From assembly GCF_030408375.1 (NCBI RefSeq), contig NZ_CP046530.1, positions 372,001 to 436,000 of the forward strand: DNA of 64,000 bases, given 5' to 3'. Position numbers and translations under genes: made by a program. Shown one piece after another: positions 16,800-26,395 of this stretch; the first letter of the stretch is position 1; every line of letters begins with the position of its first letter. The stretch comes from Corynebacterium afermentans subsp. lipophilum. Lineage in GTDB: Bacteria > Actinomycetota > Actinomycetes > Mycobacteriales > Mycobacteriaceae. Under the pieces are notes generated by a model. The model was not told where the DNA came from, did not search any database, and was given only the letters and a program-made list of their open reading frames with translations.

Positions 16800-16801
16800 T
16801 C

Positions 16802-17206
16802 ATGAGCAATACTGCAGAGAACACCAAGCGCACCCCGGTTGGCAAGGACATCTCGTCCCGCCGCCGCGAGGCACGCGCACGTCGCCACAACCGCATCCGC
16901 AAGACGCTGCGCGGCACCCCGGAGACCCCGCGTCTCGTTGTGCACCGCTCCTCGCGTCACATCCACGTCCAGGTCATCGACGACCTCGCAGGCCACACCC
17001 TGGTGTCCGCGTCTTCCATCGAGCCGGACGTGCGCAACCTGGAGGGCGACAAGAAGGAAAAGGCTGCCAAGGTTGGCCAGCTCGTCGCTGAGCGCGCCAA
17101 GGCTGCAGGCATCGAAGCAATCGTCTTCGACCGCGGCGGCTACAAGTACCACGGCCGCGTCGCGGCCCTGGCCGAAGCAGCTCGTGAAGGTGGTCTGAAG
17201 TTCTAA
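16802..17206 (+). CDS. rplR: 50S ribosomal protein L18
   Basis: 134 aa. [24 protein letters not shown] and [20 protein letters not shown] identify L18, which binds 5S rRNA. The N-terminal 15 residues are an extension typical of actinobacteria. Two bp after rplF, cotranscribed. Confidence 0.97.
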   Translation: MSNTAENTKRTPVGKDISSRRREARARRHNRIRKTLRGTPETPRLVVHRSSRHIHVQVIDDLAGHTLVSASSIEPDVRNLEGDKKEKAAKVGQLVAERAKAAGIEAIVFDRGGYKYHGRVAALAEAAREGGLKF

Positions 17207-17246
17207 TGATCACCGCAAACATCACCATCAACGGAAGGATCGCGTA

Positions 17247-17891
17247 ATGGCCGAACGTGAACGGCGTGACGGCGGGCGCTCCGCCGACAACCAGAACAAG
17301 AACGACCGCAACGACCGCGGCAACCGTGGTGGCCGCGGCCGCCGCGACGACCGTCGCAACAACCAGAACGACGAGCGCGATAAGTACATCGAGCGCGTCA
17401 TCACCATCAACCGTGTTGCCAAGACCGTCAAGGGCGGCCGCAACATGTCCTTCACCGCACTCGTCGTCGTCGGCGACGGTGAGGGCATGGTCGGCGTCGG
17501 CTACGGCAAGGCAAAGGAAGTCCCCGCCGCAATCCAGAAGGGCGCAGAGGAAGCTCGCAAGAACTTCTTCCGCGTCCCGATGATCGGCGGCACCATTCCG
17601 CACCCGGTTCAGGCAGAAGAGGCCGCAGGCATCGTCATGCTCCGCCCGGCTGCCCCGGGTACCGGTGTGATCGCCGGTGGCGCTGTCCGTCCGGTGCTCG
17701 AGTGCGCTGGTATTCAGGACATCCTGGCCAAGTCCCTTGGCTCGGACAACGCCCTGAACGTGGTCCAGGCAACCGTCGCTGGCCTGAAGCAGCTTGTCCG
17801 CCCCGAAGAGGTGGCTGCCAAGCGTGGCAAGTCCGTCGAGGAAGTTGCACCGGCTCGTATGCTGCGCGCACGCGCAGGACAGGAGGCCTAA
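17247..17891 (+). CDS. rpsE: 30S ribosomal protein S5
   Basis: 214 aa. The first 45 residues are an Arg/Asn/Gly-rich disordered extension, then [19 protein letters not shown] and [19 protein letters not shown] give the S5 double-stranded RNA-binding domain. S5 affects decoding accuracy and mRNA entry. Part of the rpsH-rplO operon; 40 bp after rplR. Confidence 0.97.
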   Translation: MAERERRDGGRSADNQNKNDRNDRGNRGGRGRRDDRRNNQNDERDKYIERVITINRVAKTVKGGRNMSFTALVVVGDGEGMVGVGYGKAKEVPAAIQKGAEEARKNFFRVPMIGGTIPHPVQAEEAAGIVMLRPAAPGTGVIAGGAVRPVLECAGIQDILAKSLGSDNALNVVQATVAGLKQLVRPEEVAAKRGKSVEEVAPARMLRARAGQEA

Positions 17892-17896
17892 GCACC

Positions 17897-18082
17897 ATGG
17901 CACTGAAGATTACGTTGCACCACGGCAAGATCGGCGAGAAGCCGGTTACCCGTAAGAACCTCGAGGCTCTCGGTCTGCGCAAGATCGGCCAGTCCGTCGT
18001 GAAGAAGGACAACGCTGCTACCCGCGGCCAGATCCTCAAGGTGCGCCACCTCGTCACCGTTGAAGAAGTTGCAGGGGAGTAG
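17897..18082 (+). CDS. rpmD: 50S ribosomal protein L30
   Basis: 61 aa, the usual length. [20 protein letters not shown] then [15 protein letters not shown] and [15 protein letters not shown]. Five bp after rpsE and seven before rplO. Confidence 0.96.
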   Translation: MALKITLHHGKIGEKPVTRKNLEALGLRKIGQSVVKKDNAATRGQILKVRHLVTVEEVAGE

Positions 18083-18089
18083 ATACAAC

Positions 18090-18587
18090 ATGGCTGACAT
18101 CATCAAGCTCCATGATCTGCGCCCGGCAGAGGGCGCAAACAAGGCCAAGACCCGCGTTGGTCGCGGTGAGGCCTCCAAGGGCAAGACCGCCGGCCGCGGT
18201 ACTAAGGGCACCAAGGCTCGTAAGCAGGTTTCCGCTGCTTTCGAGGGTGGCCAGATGCCGCTGCACATGCGTCTGCCGAAGCTGAAGGGCTTCAAGAACC
18301 CGAACCGCGTCGGGTACCAGGTGGTCAACGTCGCGGATCTGGCCGAGGCCTTCCCGGAGGGTGGCGACATCGCCATCGCCGACATCGTTGCCAAGGGCCT
18401 CGTTCGCCCGAAGCAGCCGGTGAAGGTGCTGGCAGAGGGCGACATCAACGTCGCGCTCAACGTCACCGCGAACAAGTTCTCCAAGTCCGCTGAGGAGAAG
18501 ATCAAGGCTGCTGGCGGCTCCGCCAACGTCATTGAGTTCTCCAAGCGTGCTCCGAAGGCTGAGGGCGGCTCCACCATCGTGGAGTAA
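18090..18587 (+). CDS. rplO: 50S ribosomal protein L15
   Basis: 165 aa from the ATG at 18090. N-terminal [20 protein letters not shown] and the Gly-rich [15 protein letters not shown] are the L15 tail that threads into 23S r[20 protein letters not shown] follows. Last gene of this block; a strong hairpin follows 19 bp later, so secY has its own promoter. Confidence 0.97.
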   Translation: MADIIKLHDLRPAEGANKAKTRVGRGEASKGKTAGRGTKGTKARKQVSAAFEGGQMPLHMRLPKLKGFKNPNRVGYQVVNVADLAEAFPEGGDIAIADIVAKGLVRPKQPVKVLAEGDINVALNVTANKFSKSAEEKIKAAGGSANVIEFSKRAPKAEGGSTIVE

Positions 18588-18606
18588 GCCTGAGCTTTTC
18601 GACGTC

Positions 18607-18643
18607 ACCCCCGTCCCGGACGTTTCCCGTCCAGGGCGGGGGT
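18607..18643 (+). terminator. Terminator hairpin after rplO
   Basis: ACCCCCGTCCCGGACG (18607-18622) pairs with CGTCCAGGGCGGGGGT (18628-18643), 16 bp with two G-T type mismatches, loop TTTCC, followed by TTC. Confidence 0.8.
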
Positions 18644-19051
18644 TTCGCCGTTGGTGGTGGGGTGCGCTGACAGATTACGGCGGCCGTTTGTGCCGACCTG
18701 GGCGTTTAGGTCCTGCCTGACAGATTCCGCCGCGAAGTGTCGGGAGCGGACGCGGAAAAGTTCACTCGCGCATCACCCGACCGTGAACTTTCACGCACCG
18801 CCACCAAAGCGACCTGCGGAAAATGAACTATTCCGCCAGCGGTTGTAGACAGATTCATCGGCGGGTGAACTTTCCTGCACCGGGCCCGGAGCGCAGATAA
18901 CCCAACCTGAAATATCAACTTTCCAACGGGTGCTGTTAGTGTAGTGGGGTCAAAAGACCGCCCCGCCGGTTTTCGCGTGCCGTGAAACCAGGGCGAGGAG
19001 TCGAATGTCCACTACCTCCCGTCCGTGGCGCGGCGGGGGCCAGGAGGCTTT
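18644..19051. other. Non-coding region upstream of secY with degenerate repeats
   Basis: About 400 bp between the rplO terminator and secY with no supportable gene. Three copies of GACAGATT (18669, 18719, 18848) and several of GTGAACTTTC lie in its first 280 bp. The secY promoter should lie in the last 130 bp; no clear hexamer pair was found. Confidence 0.6.
18668..18924. repeat. Cluster of short degenerate repeats
   Basis: Direct copies of GTGAACTTTCNNGCACCG occur at 18783-18800 and 18865-18882. Inverted, related forms (GCGGAAAAGTTCAC at 18752, GCGGAAAATGAAC at 18816) and a partial copy (ATCAACTTTCC at 18914) surround them. Three TGACAGATT-type units (18668, 18718, 18847) are interleaved. 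Could be clustered binding sites or a decayed element. Confidence 0.45.
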
Positions 19052-20380
19052 GTGTCCGCTATTGCTCAGGCGTTCAAGGACCCGGATCTACGCAAGAAGA
19101 TCCTGATCACCCTTGCGCTGATGTTTCTGTACCGCGTCGGCGCCCAGATCCCCACTCCGGGCGTGGATTACGCGCTGATCAACTCCCGCCTCGAGGAGAT
19201 CTCCCAGGGCGACCAGGCGACGATGTTCTCCATCATCGGCCTGTTTTCCGGCGGCGCGCTGCTGCAGCTTTCCATCTTCGCCATCGGCATCATGCCGTAC
19301 ATTACGGCGTCGATTATCGTGCAGCTGCTCACCGTGGTGATCCCGAAGTTCGAGGAGCTGAAGAAGGAAGGCCAGTCCGGCCAGGCGAAGATGACGCAGT
19401 ACACCCGTTACCTCACGGTGGCGCTGGCTCTGCTGCAGTCCGCCGGCATCGTGGCGCTGGCGGACCGCGAGCAGCTGCTCGGCCAGGGCATGCCGGTGCT
19501 GGTGGAGGACCGCAACATCTGGACGCTTCTGATGATGATCATCGTCATGACCTCCGGTGCGGTGCTGATCATGTGGCTCGGCGAGATCATCACTGAAAAG
19601 GGCGTGGGCAACGGCATGTCCCTGCTCATCTTCGCGGGTATCGCTACCCAGATCCCGTCCGAGGGTGCGTTCATCCTCCAGCAGTCCGGCGCTGTCACCC
19701 TGACCCTGGTGGTGCTCGCCCTGATCGCACTCGTGGTCGGCATCGTGTTCATCGAGCAGGGCCAGCGCCGCATCCCGGTGCAGTACGCCAAGCGCATGGT
19801 GGGCCGCCGCCAGTACGGCGGGTCCTCGACCTACCTGCCGCTGAAGGTGAACCAGGCCGGCGTGATCCCGGTGATCTTCGCGTCCTCGCTGATGTACGTG
19901 CCGGTGCTGATCACCCAGATCGTCACCATGAACAACCAGACCCCGCCGGACAACTGGTGGATGAACCACGTGATGGCGTGGTTGCAGAACCCGGGTTCCT
20001 GGCAGTACATCCTCACCTACGTGGTGCTGATCATCTTCTTCTCCTACTTCTACGTCTCCATCCAGTACGACCCGGTGGACCAGGCGGAGAACATGAAGAA
20101 GTACGGCGGCTTCATCCCCGGCATCCGCCCGGGCCGCCCGACCGCGGAGTACCTGGCGTTTGTGATGAACCGACTGCTGTTCGTCGGCGCCATCTACCTT
20201 GCCGCGATCGCCGTCCTGCCGAACCTGGCCATGGACGCCGGCATCACCGGCTCCGGCCAGATGGGCATGAGTGCGTTCGGCGGCACCGCGATCCTGATTA
20301 TGGTTTCCGTGGCCCTGACCACGGTCAAGCAAATTGAATCCCAGCTCCTGCAATCCAACTACGAAGGACTTCTGCGATAA
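19052..20380 (+). CDS. secY: Preprotein translocase subunit SecY
   Basis: 442 aa from the GTG at 19052, chosen because a strong AGGAGG lies 4-5 bp upstream and the family begins S-A-I-x-Q-A-F; an ATG at 19025 would add nine residues without a ribosome-binding site. Ten hydrophobic helices; plug-region signature [10 protein letters not shown], then [37 protein letters not shown] and [13 protein letters not shown]. Forms the SecYEG channel in the cytoplasmic membrane. Its stop overlaps the adk start by one base. Confidence 0.97.
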   Translation: MSAIAQAFKDPDLRKKILITLALMFLYRVGAQIPTPGVDYALINSRLEEISQGDQATMFSIIGLFSGGALLQLSIFAIGIMPYITASIIVQLLTVVIPKFEELKKEGQSGQAKMTQYTRYLTVALALLQSAGIVALADREQLLGQGMPVLVEDRNIWTLLMMIIVMTSGAVLIMWLGEIITEKGVGNGMSLLIFAGIATQIPSEGAFILQQSGAVTLTLVVLALIALVVGIVFIEQGQRRIPVQYAKRMVGRRQYGGSSTYLPLKVNQAGVIPVIFASSLMYVPVLITQIVTMNNQTPPDNWWMNHVMAWLQNPGSWQYILTYVVLIIFFSYFYVSIQYDPVDQAENMKKYGGFIPGIRPGRPTAEYLAFVMNRLLFVGAIYLAAIAVLPNLAMDAGITGSGQMGMSAFGGTAILIMVSVALTTVKQIESQLLQSNYEGLLR

Positions 20381-20925
20381 TGCGTCTCGTTCTCCTTGGC
20401 CCTCCCGGTGCCGGCAAAGGCACCCAAGCCGCGATCCTCTCCGAGAAGCTCGGTGTGCCGCACATCTCCACGGGCGATCTTTTCCGCGCCAACATCGGCG
20501 AGGGCACCCCGCTCGGCGTTGAAGCGAAAGGCTACATCGATGCCGGCAAGCTCGTGCCTACCGACGTCACCGCGCGCATGGTCGAAGACCGCCTGAACCA
20601 GGAGGACGCGAAGGACGGCTTCCTGCTGGACGGCTTCCCGCGCACCGTGGAACAGGCCGAGATCCTCACCGAGCTGCTGGCTAAGAAGGGTGAGAAGCTC
20701 GACGGCGTGCTCAACTTCGTGGTCGACGAGGACGTGGTGGTCGAGCGCATGCTCGCCCGCGGCCGCGCAGACGACAACGAGGAGACCATCCGCACCCGCC
20801 TCGGCGTCTACCGCGACGAGACCGCCCCGCTGATCCAGCACTACGGCGACCAGATCATCTCCATCGACGCTGTTGGCGACGTGGAAGAGATCAACCAGCG
20901 CGCCATGGAAGCGCTGGGCAAGTAG
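20380..20925 (+). CDS. adk: Adenylate kinase
   Basis: 181 aa, the short form without the zinc/LID insertion. P-loop [10 protein letters not shown] at residues 7-16, NMP-binding STGDLFR, and [13 protein letters not shown]. Interconverts AMP + ATP and 2 ADP in the cytoplasm. Overlaps secY by one base as in the classic secY-adk arrangement, and is followed by a terminator before map. Confidence 0.97.
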   Translation: MRLVLLGPPGAGKGTQAAILSEKLGVPHISTGDLFRANIGEGTPLGVEAKGYIDAGKLVPTDVTARMVEDRLNQEDAKDGFLLDGFPRTVEQAEILTELLAKKGEKLDGVLNFVVDEDVVVERMLARGRADDNEETIRTRLGVYRDETAPLIQHYGDQIISIDAVGDVEEINQRAMEALGK

Positions 20926-20937
20926 CCCTTTCGATCG

Positions 20938-20964
20938 AAGGCCGGTGTGTTCGCACCGGCCTTT
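20938..20964 (+). terminator. Terminator between adk and map
   Basis: AAGGCCGGTG (20938-20947), loop TGTTCG, CACCGGCCTT (20954-20963): a perfect 10-bp stem followed by T. Confidence 0.8.
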
Positions 20965-20972
20965 CGCATTTT

Positions 20973-20986
20973 TGCTTATCGACGAA
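20973..20986 (-). repeat. Dispersed motif copy (reverse orientation) between adk and map
   Basis: TGCTTATCGACGAA is the exact reverse complement of TTCGTCGATAAGCA. It lies between the adk terminator and the map ribosome-binding site, 19 bp before the map start. Confidence 0.6.
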
Positions 20987-21004
20987 CCAAAGGACCACAA
21001 CGCA

Positions 21005-21796
21005 ATGGTTTTCAGAAAACGCAAGATCGCGGCCAAGACGCCGGCTGAGCTCGACGCCATGGAGGCCGCCGGTCGCATCGTCGGCATCGCCCTGCAGGAG
21101 GTCCGCGCCGCCGCCAAGCCGGGCGTAAGCACCCTCGACCTCGACAAGGTGGCCGAGACGGTGATCCGCGATCACGGCGCGACCCCGACGTTTTTGGGCT
21201 ACCAGGGGTTCACCGGCTCCATCTGCGCGTCGGTGAATGAGGTGGTCGTGCACGGGATTCCGTCGTCAAGCGTTGTGCTCGAAGAAGGCGACCTGGTCTC
21301 CATCGACTGCGGCGCGACATTGAACGGCTGGGTGGGCGACAGCGCGTGGTCCTTCGGCGTCGGCGAGCTGGCGCCCGAGGTGGACGCGCTCAACCGCGCC
21401 ACCGAGTGGGTGCTCGCGGAAGGACTCAAGGCGATGGTGCCGGGCAACAAACTCACCGACGTCTCGCACGCGCTCGAGCTGGCCACCTACGCCGCCGAGG
21501 AGCGCTTCGGGGTGGAGCTGGGCATCGTCGACGGCTACGGCGGACACGGCATCGGCCACACGATGCACGAGGATCCGTACTTGGCCAACGAGGGCAAGCC
21601 GAACCGCGGCCCCGTCATCCAGGAGGGGTCTGTGCTGGCCATTGAGCCGATGCTGATCCTCGGCGGGGAAGTGGACACCGAGGTGCTCGAGGACGAATGG
21701 ACCGTGGTGTCTGTGGACCGCTCGCCCGCGGCCCACTGGGAGCACACCGTCGCGGCGACCGCCGAAGGCCCGAAAATTCTTACGTCGCGCGTGTAA
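21005..21796 (+). CDS. map: Methionine aminopeptidase, type I
   Basis: 263 aa from the ATG at 21005. Removes the initiator Met from nascent proteins. Metal-binding residues sit in [20 protein letters not shown] (two Asp), [16 protein letters not shown] (His) and the late AIEPM and [10 protein letters not shown] (two Glu). [22 protein letters not shown] is the substrate-pocket signature. Separated from adk by a terminator, so it may have its own promoter, which would overlap the dispersed-motif copy at 20973. Confidence 0.96.
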   Translation: MVFRKRKIAAKTPAELDAMEAAGRIVGIALQEVRAAAKPGVSTLDLDKVAETVIRDHGATPTFLGYQGFTGSICASVNEVVVHGIPSSSVVLEEGDLVSIDCGATLNGWVGDSAWSFGVGELAPEVDALNRATEWVLAEGLKAMVPGNKLTDVSHALELATYAAEERFGVELGIVDGYGGHGIGHTMHEDPYLANEGKPNRGPVIQEGSVLAIEPMLILGGEVDTEVLEDEWTVVSVDRSPAAHWEHTVAATAEGPKILTSRV

Positions 21797-21847
21797 ATTT
21801 CTGGCGCGTTGTAGTGCGTTTGTTGGCAAAAGGGTTATACTTCCGCC

Positions 21848-22645
21848 ATGTCTTACCGTCCCCGCCACGCAAAGCCGTCGCCGCTGAAGCGGCGCGCAAC
21901 CACCTTCGCCGCCGGTCTCGGTGTCGTTGCCTCCCTGGCCGCCCCGGTGAACGCGCAGGCTGCGCCTTCGCAGAACCCGGTCGCAATGTCCAGCCTGGAC
22001 TCGCTGTCCGAACAGGCCACCTCGGCCTTTGCCGACCTGGACAAGTCCGCGCGCGAAACCGCGTGGAACATCCGCAACGGTCTGCGCCAGCAGGCCGACG
22101 GCCTGGCCGCCATCAACCCGGAGCTGCCGGCGAAGGCGAAAAAGCGCATCGACGAGATCCTCGAGACCTTTTTCCCTGGCCTGATCGCGGAGAAGACCCC
22201 GAAGCCGAAGCCGGCTCCCGCCCCGAAGCCTGAGCCGGCACCGGCTCCCGCCCAGGCACCGGCACCGCAGCAGAACCCGCGCGGGGACTTCAACTACGGC
22301 CCGTGCCCGGCTGACGCGAAGGCCTGCGTCGACATCGACGGCCGCCGCTCCTGGCTGCAGAACAACGGCGTCATGTACTACCAGTCCGGCCTGATCGGGC
22401 CGGGCAAGCCGGGGCAGGAGACCCCGCGCGGCACGTTCTACGTCAACCGCAAGGTCAAAGACGAGATTTCCTGGGAGTTCGGCAACGCGCCGATGCCGTA
22501 CGCGACCTACTTCACCTACAACGGCATCGCATTCCACCAGGGCGACCCCAACTACCTGTCCAACGGCTGCGTGCGCATGTACCGCGGCGACGCGGAGCGC
22601 TACTTCAACGACCTGCAGATCGGCGACAAGGTTTACGTGTTCTAA
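21848..22645 (+). CDS. Secreted L,D-transpeptidase (YkuD domain)
   Basis: 265 aa. N-terminal signal peptide with twin basic start and hydrophobic core (about 15-36, cleavage near AQA-AP). Residues 40-115 are helical, 116-142 a Lys/Pro/Ala linker of the cell-wall-spanning type, and 145-265 the YkuD domain. Catalytic motif SNGCVRM with Cys241 and the preceding His230. Forms or alters 3-3 crosslinks in peptidoglycan, or attaches proteins to it. Monocistronic, followed by a clear terminator. Confidence 0.93.
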   Translation: MSYRPRHAKPSPLKRRATTFAAGLGVVASLAAPVNAQAAPSQNPVAMSSLDSLSEQATSAFADLDKSARETAWNIRNGLRQQADGLAAINPELPAKAKKRIDEILETFFPGLIAEKTPKPKPAPAPKPEPAPAPAQAPAPQQNPRGDFNYGPCPADAKACVDIDGRRSWLQNNGVMYYQSGLIGPGKPGQETPRGTFYVNRKVKDEISWEFGNAPMPYATYFTYNGIAFHQGDPNYLSNGCVRMYRGDAERYFNDLQIGDKVYVF

Positions 22646-22659
22646 CACTCGCCCGCTAC

Positions 22660-22686
22660 AAGCCCCGGCTATCGCTGGGGCTTTTT
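22660..22686 (+). terminator. Terminator after the L,D-transpeptidase
   Basis: AAGCCCC and GGGGCTT with an inner GC pair around TATC, followed by TTTTT. Confidence 0.85.
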
Positions 22687-22713
22687 GCGTTTTCGCAGGT
22701 AAATGGCTAATGT
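22685..22713 (+). promoter_or_regulatory. Possible infA promoter
   Basis: TTGCGT (22685-22690) and TAATGT (22708-22713) with 17-bp spacing, starting at the end of the preceding terminator. It would give a leader of about 90 nt. Only moderate matches to consensus. Confidence 0.3.
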
Positions 22714-22810
22714 AGTCCAGCGGTGTTTGTGCATACCTGCACGAGCGCCGCATGTAACCGGTAAATACGTCTGCTGCCTGCACTTTCAGGCGGCGTAGGA
22801 AGTGGAGTGT

Positions 22811-23029
22811 ATGGCGAAAGAAGGCGCAATCGAGGTTGAGGGCCGCATTGTCGAGCCCCTGAAGAACGCGATGTTCCGGGTCGAACTGGACAACGGGCAC
22901 GAAGTTCTCGCCCACATCAGTGGCAAGATGCGCCAGCACTACATCCGCATCCTCCCGGAGGACCGCGTCGTGGTGGAGCTTTCCCCCTACGACCTGGACC
23001 GCGGGCGTATCACTTACCGCTACAAGTAA
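22811..23029 (+). CDS. infA: Translation initiation factor IF-1
   Basis: 72 aa from the ATG at 22811, giving the invariant [15 protein letters not shown] start; an ATG at 22802 would add three residues. S1-like OB fold with [20 protein letters not shown] and [14 protein letters not shown]. Binds the 30S A site during initiation. Leads the infA-rpsM-rpsK-rpsD-rpoA-rplQ group, with 175 bp before rpsM. Confidence 0.98.
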   Translation: MAKEGAIEVEGRIVEPLKNAMFRVELDNGHEVLAHISGKMRQHYIRILPEDRVVVELSPYDLDRGRITYRYK

Positions 23030-23204
23030 GCATTTCAAGCCTCCTCACCCAGATCCGCCCGACGGCGGATCGTGCACCTCTGGCCACGGTGGCTGGAGCC
23101 GCGCGTAATCTCAACCCACTCTCCGGCACGGCCCGGACAAAGCGTTGTTTGGCGTGGACGGGTGGGGAGAAAACCACCGTAACAACCCGAAAGGCACGTA
23201 CCTC

Positions 23205-23573
23205 ATGGCACGTCTAGCTGGTGTTGATCTCCCGCGCAACAAGCGCATGGAGATCGCACTTACCTACATTTACGGCATCGGTGCAACCCGAGCCAAGGAA
23301 CTGCTCGAGAAGACCGGTATTTCTCCGGACCTGCGCACGGACAATCTGTCCGACGATCAGCTCGCTGCTCTGCGCGACGCGATCGAGTCCTCCTACACCG
23401 TAGAGGGCGATCTGCGCCGCGAGGTGCAGGCAGATATCCGCCGCAAGATTGAAATCGGCTCCTACCAGGGCATGCGCCACCGTCGTGGCCTGCCTGTCCG
23501 CGGCCAGCGCACCAAGACCAACGCGCGCACCCGCAAGGGCCCGAAGAAGACCATCGCAGGAAAGAAGAAGTAA
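23205..23573 (+). CDS. rpsM: 30S ribosomal protein S13
   Basis: 122 aa from the ATG at 23205. [20 protein letters not shown] at the start and the basic tail [20 protein letters not shown] identify S13, which contacts the P-site tRNA and L5. Three bp before rpsK. Confidence 0.97.
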   Translation: MARLAGVDLPRNKRMEIALTYIYGIGATRAKELLEKTGISPDLRTDNLSDDQLAALRDAIESSYTVEGDLRREVQADIRRKIEIGSYQGMRHRRGLPVRGQRTKTNARTRKGPKKTIAGKKK

Positions 23574-23576
23574 CCT

Positions 23577-23978
23577 ATGGCTGCTCAGACTCGTTCCGGC
23601 GCGCGTCGCGGACGCCGCGCCGTCAAGAAGAACGTGGCCGCAGGCCACGCGTACATCAAGTCCACCTTCAACAACACCATCGTGTCCATCACGGACCCGC
23701 AGGGCAACGTGATCTCCTGGGCATCTTCCGGCCACGTCGGCTTCAAGGGCTCCCGTAAGTCCACGCCGTTCGCCGCGCAGATGGCTGCCGAGAACGCCGC
23801 CCGCAAGGCAATGGACCACGGCATGAAGAAGGTCGACGTCTTTGTCAAGGGTCCGGGCTCCGGCCGCGAGACCGCAATCCGTTCTCTCCAGGCCGCCGGC
23901 CTGGAGGTGTCTTCGATCTCCGACGTGACGCCGCAGCCGTTCAACGGCTGCCGTCCGCCGAAGCGTCGTCGCGTTTAA
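23577..23978 (+). CDS. rpsK: 30S ribosomal protein S11
   Basis: 133 aa. [38 protein letters not shown] and the C-terminal [13 protein letters not shown] are S11 signatures. Lines the mRNA exit path on the 30S platform. Between rpsM and rpsD in one operon. Confidence 0.97.
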   Translation: MAAQTRSGARRGRRAVKKNVAAGHAYIKSTFNNTIVSITDPQGNVISWASSGHVGFKGSRKSTPFAAQMAAENAARKAMDHGMKKVDVFVKGPGSGRETAIRSLQAAGLEVSSISDVTPQPFNGCRPPKRRRV

Positions 23979-24004
23979 GGCTGAAAGGAAAGAGGTAAAG
24001 AGAC

Positions 24005-24610
24005 ATGGCTCGTTACACCGGCCCTGCTACCCGTAAGTCCCGTCGCCTCCGCGTCGACCTCGTCGGCGGCGACATGTCCTTCGAGCGTCGCCCGTACCCT
24101 CCGGGGCAGGCTGGCCGCGCCCGCATCAAGGAGTCCGAGTACCTGCTCCAGCTGCAGGAGAAGCAGAAGGCTCGCTTCACCTACGGCGTGATGGAGAAGC
24201 AGTTCCGCCGCTACTACGAAGAGGCGAACCGTCGCCCGGGCAAGACCGGCGACAACCTGCTGATCCTGCTGGAGTCCCGCCTGGACAACGTGATCTACCG
24301 CGCTGGTCTGGCTAAGACCCGCCGTCAGGCACGTCAGCTGGTCTCCCACGGCCACTTCACCGTCAACGGCAAGCACATCAACGTGCCGTCCTTCGCGGTG
24401 ACGCAGTACGACATCATCGATGTCCGCGACAAGTCCCGCAGCATGCTGTGGTTCGAAGAGGCCCAGGACGCCCTGCTCGACGCCGTCGTTCCGGCGTGGC
24501 TGCAGGTCGTTCCGGACACCCTGCGCATTCTCGTGCACCAGCTGCCCGAGCGCGCCCAGATCGAGGTGCCGCTGCAGGAGCAGCTCATCGTCGAGCTCTA
24601 CTCGAAGTAA
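24005..24610 (+). CDS. rpsD: 30S ribosomal protein S4
   Basis: 201 aa. The N-terminus ARYTGPATRKSRRLRVDLVG lacks the four zinc-binding cysteines, so it is the zinc-independent (C-minus) form. RLDNVIYRAGLAKTRRQARQ and HGHFTVNGKHINVPS give the S4 RNA-binding domain. Primary 16S rRNA binder. 26 bp after rpsK; 112 bp before rpoA. Confidence 0.97.
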   Translation: MARYTGPATRKSRRLRVDLVGGDMSFERRPYPPGQAGRARIKESEYLLQLQEKQKARFTYGVMEKQFRRYYEEANRRPGKTGDNLLILLESRLDNVIYRAGLAKTRRQARQLVSHGHFTVNGKHINVPSFAVTQYDIIDVRDKSRSMLWFEEAQDALLDAVVPAWLQVVPDTLRILVHQLPERAQIEVPLQEQLIVELYSK

Positions 24611-24722
24611 ACTTTCGTTTGCTTCACCCCGCGCACTGCCGACGTGTTCGGTCGGTGCTCGGAATCTTCCAATATCCGTTCCTACCGGCTTCAAATAGCG
24701 GGAGCCGACAAAGGAGAAGTCC

Positions 24723-25736
24723 ATGCTCATTTCTCAGCGTCCTGAACTGACCGAGGAGTACATCGACACCAACCGCTCGAAGTTCATCATCGAGCCGCTC
24801 GAGCCTGGTTTCGGTTACACCCTGGGCAACTCTCTGCGCCGCACGCTGCTGTCGTCCATCCCGGGCGCGGCCGTGACCTCCATCAAGATCGACGGTGTGC
24901 TCCACGAGTTCACCACGATCACCGGCGTGAAGGAAAACGTCTCTGAGATCATCCTCAACATCAAGGACATCGTGCTGTCCTCCGACTCTGACGAGCCGGT
25001 TGTCATGCAGCTTGCTGTTGAAGGCCCTGGCGACGTCACCGCAGGCGACATTGAGCCGCCGGCTGGTGTGGAGATCCACAACCCGGATCTGCACATCGCG
25101 TCGCTGAATGAGCAGGCTCGCCTCGAGATGGAGCTTGTCGTCGAGCGCGGCCGCGGCTACGTCCCGGCTATGCCCAACTCCGGCGGTGAGGCCGGCCGCA
25201 TCCCGGTCGACCAGATTTACTCGCCGGTCACCCGCGTCGCCTATAAGGTTGAGGCGACCCGTGTTGAGCAGCGCACCGACTTTGACAAGCTGATCATCGA
25301 CGTGGAGACCAAAAACTCCATGACCGCACGCGACGCCCTCGCGTCGGCCGGTTCCACCCTGGTGGAGCTCTTCGGCCTGGCGCGCGAGCTGAACACCGCG
25401 GCCGAGGGTATCGAGATCGGCCCGTCGGCGCAGGAGACCGAGTACATCGCCGCGTACTCCACGCCGATCGAGGACCTGAACTTCTCCGTTCGCTCCTACA
25501 ACTGCCTGAAGCGCCAGGACATCCACACCGTCGGTGAGCTCGCAGAGTGCAGCGAGTCTGACCTGCTGGATATCCGCAACTTCGGCCAGAAGTCCATCAA
25601 CGAGGTCAAGATCAAGCTCGCCAACCTGGGCCTGACCCTCAAGGACGCTCCGGAAGATTTCGACCCGACCCAGATCGAAGGCTACGACGCCGAGACTGGC
25701 GACTACGTCGACACCAGCGCGGACGAGACCGAGTAA
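24723..25736 (+). CDS. rpoA: RNA polymerase alpha subunit
   Basis: 337 aa. N-terminal dimerisation domain with [20 protein letters not shown]; linker near residue 235; alpha-CTD with [20 protein letters not shown] and [16 protein letters not shown], the part that contacts UP elements and activators. An acidic tail follows. Preceded by AAGGAG and cotranscribed with rpsD and rplQ. Confidence 0.98.
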   Translation: MLISQRPELTEEYIDTNRSKFIIEPLEPGFGYTLGNSLRRTLLSSIPGAAVTSIKIDGVLHEFTTITGVKENVSEIILNIKDIVLSSDSDEPVVMQLAVEGPGDVTAGDIEPPAGVEIHNPDLHIASLNEQARLEMELVVERGRGYVPAMPNSGGEAGRIPVDQIYSPVTRVAYKVEATRVEQRTDFDKLIIDVETKNSMTARDALASAGSTLVELFGLARELNTAAEGIEIGPSAQETEYIAAYSTPIEDLNFSVRSYNCLKRQDIHTVGELAECSESDLLDIRNFGQKSINEVKIKLANLGLTLKDAPEDFDPTQIEGYDAETGDYVDTSADETE

Positions 25737-25782
25737 CACCACAGAGCACGCGCTCAACTAACCGCACACGAGGAGTACGAAA

Positions 25783-26286
25783 ATGCCTACCCCGAAGAAG
25801 GGCGCCCGTCTCGGAGGCTCGGCCGGCCACCAGAAGCACATTCTGTCCAACCTGGCCCTGGCCCTGTTCGAGCACGGCGCAATCAAGACGACGGACGCGA
25901 AGGCACGTATGCTGCGTCCGTACGCCGAGAAGCTGATCACCAAGGCGAAGAAGGGCACCGTGGCTGACCGCCGCGCCGTGGCCGCTGAGCTGCCGAACAA
26001 GGAAGTCGTTGCTTACCTGTTCAACGAGCTCGCACCGAAGTTCGCCAACCGCGATGGCGGCTACACCCGCTCCATCAAGCTGGAGAACCGCGCCGGCGAC
26101 AACGCTGCGATGACCCAGATCTCTCTGGTGCTCGAGGAGACCGTGTCTTCCGAGGCAACCCGCGCAGCACGCGCCGCCGCTTCCCGCCAGGCCGAGGAGG
26201 CCAAGGCTGAAGAGGCTCCGGCTGAGGAGACCAAGGCTGAGGAGACCACCGAGGCTCCGGCCGAGGAGACCGCAGAGGAGAAGTAG
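25783..26286 (+). CDS. rplQ: 50S ribosomal protein L17 with acidic C-terminal tail
   Basis: 167 aa: a normal L17 body ([39 protein letters not shown]) followed from about residue 130 by a Glu/Ala tail made of repeated AEE(T/A) units. The tail is longer than in most bacteria but is a recurring corynebacterial feature; its role is unknown. Last gene of the operon; a strong terminator follows. Confidence 0.96.
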   Translation: MPTPKKGARLGGSAGHQKHILSNLALALFEHGAIKTTDAKARMLRPYAEKLITKAKKGTVADRRAVAAELPNKEVVAYLFNELAPKFANRDGGYTRSIKLENRAGDNAAMTQISLVLEETVSSEATRAARAAASRQAEEAKAEEAPAEETKAEETTEAPAEETAEEK

Positions 26287-26315
26287 CCGCAAGCTACGCA
26301 CCCCCTTTTGCGCCG

Positions 26316-26358
26316 AGCGCCCGGGAGTCACTGCAACGTCAGTGCCCCCGGGCGCTTT
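26316..26358 (+). terminator. Terminator after rplQ
   Basis: AGCGCCCGGG (26316-26325) pairs with CCCGGGCGCT (26347-26356); CACTG and CAGTG form an inner stem around CAACGT. Followed by TT. Confidence 0.8.
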
Positions 26359-26395
26359 GCTGTGCGCGCCATTTCCGGCGATACAATGCCTCACC

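Noticed and set aside
23205-24610. rpsD as the zinc-binding form, which would pair with a zinc-regulated copy elsewhere
   Set aside because: The N-terminus has no cysteines at all, so it is the ordinary zinc-free S4.
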